A DNA stretch of 64,000 nt from Patiria pectinifera (taxonomy: Eukaryota > Echinodermata > Asteroidea > Valvatida > Asterinidae). Shown in pieces: positions 37,601 through 49,600 of this stretch; positions within the stretch are counted from its first letter, which is position 1, and each line of letters starts with the position of its first letter. A program made the position numbers and the translations under genes. Location of the stretch: assembly GCA_029964075.1 (NCBI GenBank), contig CM057138.1, forward strand, positions 8,364,932-8,428,931, read 5' to 3'. The notes below the pieces were generated by a model that saw nothing but the letters and a program-made list of their open reading frames with translations, had not been told where the DNA came from and ran no database searches.

Positions 37601-40600
37601 CTTAAGCGGGCCCCGAACCCCACGCCTATAGCTGAGAATACAGATAGCTGATTCAGTGACTCCAACCTCGAAAACGAAGTTCAAATAATTTTCTTTTGCT
37701 AAGAAAATATTAGTTAAAGCATGGAGGAAGGTGGTAAGAAATTGCTTCAGATCACACCACAGAACATCTAGAATCCAATTTTTTTTCGGGGCCCTTAAGC
37801 GGGCCCCGAACCCCCACGCCGTCAGGGCTTCGCGCTTCGCGCTTCGCGCTCGCATCAGTTCTGATCAAGGTATGTCCCCCCACCCCACTTTTGAGAAGCG
37901 ATTGACGCCCCTACATGACGCTCCCCCCCATGAAATGTTCCAGTCCCCCCAGCGCACCCCCACTGAAAATTCCTGGCTACGCCACTGGTAGTTTTAGATA
38001 TGACATTTTTACTTTGTGATTTTTCCAATTTTAAGACGACTTGAGCACAACAATTTGACAGAACTTGGACCAAACAGCACCGCAGGTATGCGCTGCCGTA
38101 GAATGTAAGTTAATTGTGAACTTTATAATTCAATATTTTCATAATGAATGTACATTTCGGTTGGTCTTTAGATTTCCTCTCAGTTGAACCCCTGCAGGAC
38201 ACCTGTCCAAGCAGAGAGTCTTTTCGTGACATTAATTAATAAAACACATCTACACCAGTTCATTACTGCAAACATATCCCTATTTCAACACGTACCATTG
38301 TGATGAATTATGTGTCAGATAATTAGAACGACAGTGGCAAACTTTGACCGATAGAAACCAAACGTTTTTAATTTCCTTCCTCCCACAGATGGCTGTTTGA
38401 AAGCAGTTTGAAGCGCGTCATGTCACATACACTTGCAGGTGTTGAAAGGCCGTGAGTAAATTTTCATAGGGGCGGGGACAAAAATCTCAATATTTTATCG
38501 GACACTAAAAGTTCTTGGCAGTAACAGAAAGTGGTTAGTATCGTTTTCATTTCTTTGTTTGGTAGAACTATTTATTGTCAACACATACTATAGATTCAAT
38601 ATTTGAATACTGCTTCGGTCTTTTCTGTGTTACTCGGCACCTGACTACTTCTTAACCCTAGAACTTCAGGTTTACAGAAAACAAAGCTTTTCAATGGAGG
38701 GTGGGGTGGGGGGGGACCAACCTTAATGGGGGCACGAAGGGCGGACCCACAACAAAATGTCCCTTTTGTTTCCAGGCGCCGATTAGCCAGCAAGATGTTG
38801 GAAAAAAACGCGGGGAAGGGTGGGGGGGGGGGGCCCTCCGGACCTCTTTTTTTTACGCTAGAGTGCGCTCTTCTCATTACCTCATTTTTCATCGTACAGG
38901 GTTAAACAATCGAATTAGTCATCTACATTCCTCATCTAGTTGAATCACTAGGGGGCACCTGCAGCACACTGGGAATTCTTGGGAGAGGGGGACGTCCCCC
39001 AGGCCCCTTGTTTTTTTGTATATTTCGAGTTATCTAGCGATAGAATACGGATTCATTTTTGAATGAGAAATCTAAGAAAAAGAAATTTGTACATGACTAG
39101 GTACAGGATAATTTGCGTCCAAACGATAATTCATTTCGTATTTAGACTTTTTCCCGCCTCTATCAGTATTAATAATATGTGGTTGGAAACAAGTGGATCT
39201 GTATGCAACTCAAAATACAAACATTAGAATTCGATATTGGGTTTTGTCCTCCACCGACGTTTTTATAATCACTGTTGACCTATACTCAGTCTTGTCCCTT
39301 TTGATTATGAGAAGAAAAAAATCACAAGATACTTTGGTGGGATTCGACACCACGACCTCCTGCTCACTAGTGCAGACTCTTACCCATCGACCACCAAGCT
39401 GGATGGTGTCGGCTAAAAAAGGGGGGGGGGGAAATGCTCCTCTTTTTCAATAAAGCATAGGCTTACAATTTGAAAGTCATTAAGAGGAAAACAAAATGGA
39501 ATTCGTTGACGAGTATAATTGTCAGCCGGGATTAACGTTACCTCATCCTCCAGGTAAAGAATGGATACAACAGTCAATGTGTTAAAATCAAATCTTAAGT
39601 CGAAACTTACATTATCGACTATTTATGTATACAAATGATTGCATTATTTTTTCTAAAAAACTACACTAAAAGTTAGGCAAATGAGTTCATATTTTCCCCA
39701 ATGAATAGTCAACATACAAGCTGCCTACTCACGCAAATTCTACAAAATGGTTGGTGAGCATACCTAAATTAACTGGGGTAACATTGAAGTTCGGCAAATG
39801 AGTTTCCCAACTGTGATTCACCCAGTGTTAATTGTGTGTCGAACAGTTACAAATTCCTTTTTTTTTGTTAGCCACAACAAGTCATCATAGCTCAATCAAA
39901 GGCAAAGGTCTTCTATTCTCGAAATTATGCAAGAAAAGGAAATCGGTCCTGTTTCTTTTTACCTGCATTTTGATTTGACCTGTGATTGATCACTGCATTC
40001 AGATTCGCTGGACTGAAAACATCTCTGCTTAATATGTTTTGTCTGTGAATCCCTCATTTCGGTTTCAGAAATCTGTCCTACAATTATTTGGAAGATATTC
40101 CGCCAGAGTTGTTTATTGACTCTTTGGGGGAACAAACTCCCAGGGAAATGGCTGAAATGTAAGTATATGATAATGTAATACGTAGGCCCCCTATGCCTAA
40201 CTTTAGACTCCAACCTTCTAAACCCATCATTTTACGAATACGAAGCCTAAATGCTTTTTAGTAAAATAGACTTAATCGCATGAATACATGTGTATTTTTA
40301 AATGCAATGAAAGGTCGAGAAAATATTAATATGAATCGGTATGTTTCGCCATCGTGCCTTCACCATCTGTGTACATGCCATATAATGGGTCAGCTTTACG
40401 AGATAAATTACTTCGGATCGTTATTATGCTCTTTATATTACAACTATTGTTTCCCTCCAAATGATATATTTTCTCAAATTGCATTTTGTTATATATTGTT
40501 TTCTACAGTAATTTTCGAAATAACTTAATCAGTCATGTATCTGAGCGTGCCTTTAGAGGAGTGGGAACAATCACCGCGTTGTAAGTACGAATGTTTTCAG

Positions 40601-43600
40601 TAATTAATTCAATTCAAAATCACAAAATGTGGTATTATTCAAATATAACATGCTTTGAGGGTGGACAGTCGGTATTAGCTCTCCTCGGTATTGGAAGTTC
40701 GTTTCCAATACCGAGGGGAGCTAATATCGATTGTCCACCCAAAGTTAAACATGTTATATTTGTTTTACTATACCTCACACATTTTCAGTTGCAGATTTGT
40801 TTCCCGTTGCAGTGTGCACCTCGAAGAAAAACTTCGGAAAAAAGTTGTCCAGCTCACCAAAAGAATATTATTGCTCAACTTCACTAGTTCAGTTCGTTGG
40901 ACAGTTTTCATTTGTACATTACAGCTTTAATGTCAATAAATGTTCTCCAGTTCGGCATCATTGAGCTCGGGAAAATTAACATTTTTACGCGTACCGTGCA
41001 ACCAAAATCTTTTAGCTGGCCAGCTTAGGCGTTGTTTGCGATTGCGTACTACAACCGTGCTTTGTAAAGCGCATGCGTAGTAGACTGTCGCAAGGGTAGT
41101 CTGGTTCCAAGACCTTACAATTATTCCCGACGCTCACGTCTAAATTGTAGTTCAGGCCAACGTCGTCCCCAGGGTGTCGAACAGTACGCGCCCATCACTA
41201 ACTGCTCTCTCACCCTGGTATTGGATCATTTGCATGTGCAAGATTTTTGAACACGTATGCAAATGAGGAATAGTCTGGTGCCTGGATATGTGTTACATTA
41301 GCGATTGTTTTTGTATGCGGTTTCTTGGGTAAAAAAAGATTCAATTCGTCGCAGCGCGAGCACGGCGTGAGTTACGACAACACGATTTTTTAAAAACTGT
41401 TACGATCTTATCAAGACAACATGCAGTATCGTATTTCATATTAATATGATCAAATTGGAAATCAAATTAGTATTTTCGAGAAGGCGTGGACGAATGATTG
41501 CGAAAATACGTACTGCACGTTGTGAAAAATAACACCAAGTAAACGATAAAAATCCATCATTAGCCAATTGCAGTTTGAGTCGGGATACAGGAAAAAAGTT
41601 TCCTATCCAGGGCTTACTAGTGGAAACCTGGTTTGAAAAAAGTAAGCACTGGGGACGAGGTTGAGATCAGGTTCGCTCGTACCCCCCGCCCAGCAAACAG
41701 GACACTGGGATACTCTGTTGAATTCACGTTCTGATTGGTTGGATTTTGCGTGCCCCGTGACCTGCGCGTCATCAAGGTCATGACTCTTGCAAGGTTTGAA
41801 ACGGCCGTTAAGACTGATTCATTACTCTTTTATTCCAGTTTAAAGATGTTTTTATTTCTCGTTGAAAAGCGTAATAATGTGGGAAATTCTGTAAAACTTA
41901 TCTGTGTTGTAAATTTACAATTCCCGTCACTCGCTCAGGCTCCGTTTCGAATCACGAACGGTCGGATTGCATTATGCGGCGCTCAAAATTTTGTCCACAT
42001 GGTCCGTAATGAAACAGAAATCACATCCGCTATGAATTGTGCGAAATTCTATGGAAAGTTTTCGGATAGCACTTGCGCACATTGTCAAACTGCGGTCTTG
42101 AACAGCTGCAGCCAGATGCTTTGTACATAGGTCATAGGCCACTTCCTTCACAAGATTCTGTGAAGCTCATCAGAGTATCCCAGTGTCCTGTTTGCAGGGC
42201 GGGGGTTACGAGCGAAGAGATCAGGCAGCCTCCGTGGCTAAAACTAATCATGACGACATTGACGGCACTTTTAAAAACTCGCCCTCCGATCATTTTTTTC
42301 AATAAATCACTCGCTTCATAATATCATGTTATGTTAATACAATTTGATATTTCTGTAAGAAAACATTGACTAATGTTCATCTAGAATCTTCAAAGTTAGG
42401 CACCCAAATATCACTGTTAGCAGGCGGAGCCGAATGAAGATCCGTCGAGTTTTGGAAAATGCCGGTAACGGTAGTCAAATTCAAAACTGTACGCAACATG
42501 ACTACCGCACGGGTAACCCGTACGACAGTCCTGTGCGTGATCATCACGCGCACGCTTGGTAAACAGCAAACATAACGGGCACGTGATGGTGAATTGACCA
42601 GTGAGAGTGCGGCTCTCGATCATGAATAATTATGTATGAGGTAAAGTGACAATTACTGTTTTACAGCATATTGTTTAAAGAATATCCAAATCGAGATTGA
42701 ATTAGTTCGCACTGATAAAATTTCGGCATGAAATTTGGCAACTGTTGTTTGTCCAATTTAAAGCGATATTTCGCCCTTTTTATTTAAGAGCCTCATACAG
42801 TTACAGCTGACACTGGCATTTCAAAAATGTCTTAAAAGACGAAAAAGAAGTGATTCATTATTTTCATGACAAAAACTCCATTGTTACTTGTTCTTGGGCC
42901 CCACTGAGCACTACCTGTGTTATTTTTTTTTCCGTTTTTGAAATTAACCGAGTTGTTGGCGGTTACAATGGAAAAAGCTTAAACTGTGTTGGCCCTATAT
43001 ATTTTTAGATTGAAAAACAAAAAGTCTTGCTGGGTCAAACTGCCGGTTAGCCTTCTTGCCAAGCGTTTCGTTTCTTACCAAGCATTTCGTGATTTTCTTT
43101 CCAGAATACTGCAAAACAACAAACTTGCTTCTGTGCCCGAAGATCTGTTGGCCAACACGACAATTCTAGAGAGATTGTAGGTGTATTTTCATGAAGAAAT
43201 TTTCCCATTCAATTCAAAATTATATCACATTCATTTTTATACTTATATGAAAAACAAACTGGTAGTGAAAATGAAACGTGTGTTCAGAACGATTCTCAAA
43301 TTCAGACGAACATGAGTGACAGATTTTCAGAAGTGAATAAACATTTTTGGAAATTGGCCGGGAAAACCTATATTTTGTTAAAAATAACTCAACAAAAAAA
43401 ATTACAATTTTCTCCGGCACATTCAGAGCTTGGAACGCTTGTAACACCAAAAAACGTTTGCTTCGTCATAAAGTCTCCATAATTATAGACTTTTAAGTGG
43501 ACACTTAATGAAATGCCTTCTTGTGGCAAATAGAGTACTTTCTATTTCTCAGCGTTGATTAGGCAAGGAAAAGGCTTGGATAATAGCTAATTTTACTGCA

Positions 43601-46600
43601 GTCTAAAAACCATGATTTTGTCTCATCCATTGACTTTGTCATGACTACCTGAAGGAGCCTAGCGTCGAATCAGTTAACTACAATTCCCAATGGATTGTTA
43701 AGGTCACAGAGCAAGATGAGGTATCTGTACCTGCAGCGTAACCAATTGACGGTCCTCAATGACAAAATCTTCAAGGGTTTGCAATCATTGATGCAATTGT
43801 GAGTACATGTTGCATTCTATTTTTTAATGATGTTTATGCCGCCCAAACCAATCCCGTGTTAAGACTGATGGATTTTCATAAACACAAAGCTTTTTTCTTT
43901 CCGAATTAGGCCATCAGCCTGGGGGTTTGGTCAGTATCAAATTAGGGCATAAATGATTATAGTGCGCATGCGCAAGGTATACCGCCCTAGAGTGGTAACA
44001 AGCATTTTGATGGACATTTTGAAAAAAAAAGCTGCCACCGCTGCAATGCTATCACATTTTTTCCAACTCTGGAGGTGTGTACCTTGCCAAAAATCGCTAT
44101 GAGGATTATTCCACTCATTTGATACCAATGGCCAAAATTTTGGACCGAGGCTGATAGCCTAAATGCTTAAAAGGGTACAGGCCTCGACTAGAGGTGTGGT
44201 GGGGGAGGGGGGGGGGTTTCTCCCCATTCCCCGGCCGTGGAACCCTTATTTATGCCACTATTGTCGTACCATCACTGTGCAATGGTTACCAGATAATTTT
44301 CAGCTTACTGACACGACAACTAAACCTTTTTTACGCAGAATATTATGAAATAATGCGTAATCTTCACCTCTTTAAAATGGTATAATGGGAAGCATTTTCT
44401 AAGCCACTGAAAGGAAGTTTCCTTAAATGTGTCTCTTGGTATTAGAATTTTCAGCATTCGAGACCTGTTATTTGTATCCTATTTTACAGAATGATTTTTG
44501 ATAATCCACTTATTGAAGTTGCTGATCGTCTCTTTTTTGACACCCACCTTACACACTTGTGAGTATAATGTTGATTGTTTTAACAATTCGTTACGTTAGG
44601 ATAAGATGAGCATTTAACAATTCATTTTACCAGGTGCAGGTTATTCATCAGATCAGATGCATTTGTGTTGGGGTGATGTGAATTCGAATAGGTTCTGCCC
44701 TTCACCGACGTGTAAACACTGAAATACTCAGTGTGGTACGTCCCCCTAGTGAAAGTGAGAAAATAAAATCACTCGGATGGCAAGCTTTCTCGCACAGACG
44801 TCTTACCACTCGACCACCGAGCTTGCGGTATCGGTTGGCTGGGTCGAATCTGATGTAACAGCGAGTATCGCAAGAAACTATTGGAAGAGTGGCAGGTGTT
44901 GTTATAACTAAAGCAGAGTTCTGGGAGGTAGTCTGCCCAATGTCGCTTTTTACACTCCACACTATCTAATGTTTGGTAGGCATGGGAGACTCCCTGTTGA
45001 CTCGATGATTGCCCCCTTTGAAACTGAAGGCAGTGTGACCTCGGACGACTGGGTATCCAAACATCACCATCGCCTACAGTTCTCCCATCGCATTACCAGA
45101 AAGACCCTTGATTTAACCACTGCTGCGCAGAAGAAGGCTTTTGATAAGAAGGCAAAACATCTGCCCTTACTTCCAGAAGAAAGAGTTCTTGTCCGGCTGA
45201 GAGGCCTGAAGGGGAGGTCGAAGATACAGGACCGTTGGGAAGCAACCCCATATGTAGTCTTGTGGCAACCTGATTCAGACGTGCCCGTCTATGAAGTAGA
45301 GCAGGAAGGGACAAAGAAGCAGAAGGTTCTCCATAGGAATGCACTGTCTGGTTGTCGTTTCAAACAAGCCCCAGTGCCAGCAAGTTCTTCTGATGGAATT
45401 TGCATCCGGTATGGGTGATGTAAATTCAACATTATAGGAAGGTATGTATGGGGGACCCCCTGTGCACTCCCCAGAACTTACTTTCACCAATTTTTGTTAG
45501 TGCCTTTTAGGGTCCTAAAACACATTTTGGATGTTAACAGTAAACAAAATCCGATACAAAGGGGATATGCAAGATGGCGGCCAATATGGCCGCCAAACGA
45601 TAAAAACTGGAAAAAAGGCATATATCCGCCAAATAATGTTATAAAAGCATAAATAAAAAAGGTTATTTTTTTATGTTTTAGACCCTCAAAAACTCGTTTC
45701 ATGGCGGCCATTTTGGTGGCCAATATAGCCGCTAAATTGGTAAAAACTGGAAAAAGTCATATGTCAGCCAAAAAACCCCAAAATCATAAATAAAATTGTA
45801 AGTCATATGTTTTTTACCTTCACAAATTCATTTCTGGTATCCCTTTTTTGCTATCATGCTTCAAATGCATGATGGCGGCCAAGATGGCAGCCAATTTGGC
45901 CGCCAAAATGGTAAAAAAACACCGAAAAAAAGTCGTATATCAGCCAAATAGTGTGATAAAAGCATCAATGAAATTGTTAGATATATTCTTTACCCTCGCA
46001 AATTCATTTCTGGTATCCTTTTTTTGTTATCATGCTTTTAAAGTCAAAATGGCGGCCAATATGTCGGCAAATATGGCAGCCAATATGGCTGCCTATTTGG
46101 TAAAAAAGGGGAAAACGTCATTTATCGATCAAAAAATGTAATAAAAGCATCAATAAAATTCGGTTTTTTACCCTGGCAATTCATTTTCCGTATCTCTTTT
46201 TTTGCTATCATGCTTCAAATTCAAGATGGCGGCCAGGATGGCCGCCAATATGGCTGCCAAAAGTAGCGGATGTGAGAAAAATGATATATATCAGCCAAAT
46301 AAAAGTGTAAATGCATTTATTTAATTATTAGATATATGCTCTAAACCTTTAAAAATACATGTCATGCATTCTTTTGTTTTGCTACCATGAACCAAATTCA
46401 AGATGGCTGCCAATGTTGCTAACCTCGGCCGGTTAGTTTAATCCTCTTTAAACCGGCCGAGCAACCGGCCACACTCTGGCTGAGGCACCCACTCACTACA
46501 GGTGATCTATTGTGTTCATGCCTGATAATTGCAGGTCAAACATCTTGGACCCAACAATGAGGGGTATTTAATCCACTTAATCCTCCATGTGCAACAAAAG

Positions 46601-49600
46601 GCCTTAAGTGCGTGACTGCTATTAATTAACTGGCCACTTTCCTCGGGAGTCAGTTACAGGTGAATGGTTATGATAAATACCTCGGGGTTCTCTACTTCTT
46701 CTTTCGGTAGATTTTACTTTCATAAAAATCACACTATTTGGCTGATATATGACTTTTTTCGATGTTTTTCTACCATTTTGGCGGCCATATTGGCCGCCAT
46801 CCCGGCCGCCATCATGCATTTGAAGCATGATAGCAAAAAAGGAATACCAGAAATGAATTTGTGAGCGTCAAATCATATAACGAACAATGTTATTTATTAT
46901 TTATCATACTATTACGCTTATATATGACTTTTTCATTTTTTACCAATATGGCGGCCTATTGGCCACCAAATTGGCCGCCATTTGGATTTGAAGCATGATA
47001 GCAAAAAAAAAAAAAAAATAGCAGAAAAGAGTTTTTGAGGGTCTAAAACATTTAACTAACCTTTTATTTTTGCTTTTACCACATTGTTTGGATGATATAT
47101 GCCCTTTTTCCAGTTTTTACCTTTTTGGCGGCCATATTGGTCGCCATCTTAGATATCTCCTTTGCATCAGATTTTTTTCACTGTTAACATCCGAAATGTG
47201 ATTAAGGACCCTAAAAGGCACCAAAAAAGTTAGTGAAAGTAAGTTAGGGGTGGGGGGGGGGGGTTGCACGGGGTCCCCCATACATACTCAACTTATTAGG
47301 TTGCGCCCTATACACACTTGAGTCTACAGTGTTTATACGTCGGTGAAGGGCAAAACCTAATATTGAACTACAGGTAAATCTCTCCTTTGAATACATTTTC
47401 AGTTTTGGTCTTCACTGAATTACGGTTAACATCACTGTATGTGCCTGCTCATGCTATCTGAGAGAAAGCTTGCGAGAATGAAAAAAAAGTTTACTGGGGT
47501 GGGGAGTCGAATCTACGACCTCCTATTTTCTGGTGCAGACGTCGTGAACTTTGGCGCTCGTTCTTGTCTGCCAAAAAGAACACCATCAATAGCGACTCCT
47601 AGTGTCACATGTGATCCCCACCGCACCTCCACCTTTCAATTACAAAAAAGGGGAAAGAATGCAGCCTTTCACACTGGGTTGCCCTTTCTCTTGATGTAAT
47701 GTTTGGCACATAATAAACATTCGTTTTGCAATTTTATCTTGGTTTTCTGCAAGACAAAATTGATTAAAATATCACTTGGAGGTGGGTAAAAATGAATTTC
47801 ACTTACGACCTTTCACATCTTGCATCTTCGTTCCTGATCTTCGTTCGTGATCTTCACTTTTATTTTACATCGCATAAAACGAGAACGTATACAGACGGAG
47901 TGATTTACTTGCAGACGATGGGTTCTAGATTTTATTAGTCCGGCTGGCTTGACTGCAGTGTTTATAAGTGGTCACTTTAGATTTTTTTCGTAAATGCTAA
48001 TGCTTCTTTAGATTTATTCAAAAAGTTGTAAATTCAAAAACCATCTCGATCTGGCATTTGGCAGTCAGTTTCACGTTTCTTTTACGTTAGGCGATTGATC
48101 AGTATCCGCAAATTGATATGCTAGTAACAATTTCACAAAGGCCTCTTTCGGGGGTGATTTCTTACGAAATCAAAGTACCAAAAATAATGGCAATTAAGCT
48201 TTAATGAGATGTGCTTCTCAAATACCTTGGAGAGTTGTAAGTATTTTATATATTTTTTGGAAGTGGGTGTAATTACACTGAGGTCTATTGCATTTTTGTT
48301 CACTGGTCTGCAACCATCATGGGGATCCTGAGGTCATGGAACCAGACTCTTAATGTCAACCTTTCTTTTCGACCAATTCTTAATCCCGTGTATGTACACC
48401 ATGCCTTTACTGCTTTCCTATAGATACATGTTCCAGACGAATCTTACAACTATAGGAATGCGACCATTCGCTACTGTGAATAACACGATCGAACAGTTGT
48501 AAGTAAAGCCGAAAGCAGATTTATGTCTGTCAAAACTTACACAGGACATTTAATTTAATTGTTAACTGTTGTAATTTTACATGGTGTTTCAGTTAACTAA
48601 GCCTGTTTAGTATAAGCCAGAAGGATACTAAGTTGTTTTATTCAACCCCTTAAACGGAGTTTCAACGAGTTGAGAAAAGGACAATGATTAAAATATTGAT
48701 TGTAGCAAAATGTAGTTTTTTTTATAATGACTTTGTTCTTTGTGCCCTCTTGGCGTATCCAGGTCCTTATACGGCAATTATTTAGAGTCAATACCGGATG
48801 ATGCGTGGCAAGACTTGGCTGCTAATTCTTATATGTGAGTCAGCAAATAATACAAAGTTCACTTTTTGTTTTAATGGGTGTTCAAATGATCTTACTTTTC
48901 AAATAAACGACAGCATTATACAGGGTGAGTAATAAAAAAAGAAAACCAAATGGCAGGACCATTTTCTTAATGAAGTCCATTCTGCATGGAACACTTCTAG
49001 GATATGAAAGCCCAATACATACGCTTTTTTAGTACAAGAATCATTCAAATCACTCATATACTTTTCAAGTTACGGAATTTTAAACACAACCACCGTTTAA
49101 AACTTGTGTTCACGGATCACCAAAAAGGTGTGTGTTTTTTTACAGCAAAACGAAAACAATTCCTTTGTGCATTGTTTTCGTTTTGATAAAAGAAGTCTTA
49201 TACCTTTCTTTGTGAGCCGTGGACAGAATGTTAAAATGATAGTTGTGTTTAAAATTCTTAATCAAGTTCTATATGTAGCTATTGAAAAGTACATGAGTGA
49301 TTTAAATTATTCTTGTAACATGCAAAAATTCATTAAAACATTGTTGCTGCCATTTGGGTTTCCTGTTTTTGTGTGACTCACCCTGTATATGATTTAATAT
49401 TCAACAGCAAAAGCATAACCTAAAGCAGCAGCTAACAACAGTGTTAACCGGTCCGGATTAAGAGGAGGCAAACCAGCATAAATGTTTCAGACTATAGTGT
49501 GACTAGCTGCGATAAGGGCGTCTTCCTGTAAAAGTGGCGTACATCCTGGCTAGTCAGGGGAGTCTTCCTCTCTCACATCATAAGACTATGCCCTGGCAAA

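Noticed and set aside
39338-39414. Possible tRNA gene on the minus strand
   Set aside because: The A and B boxes are recognisable but the arms do not pair fully, and a shared non-tRNA tail follows; SINE is the better call.
41735-42130. 131-codon frame as an extra receptor exon
   Set aside because: No LRR pattern, lies inside an inverted-repeat unit, and would break the uniform phase-2 exon series.
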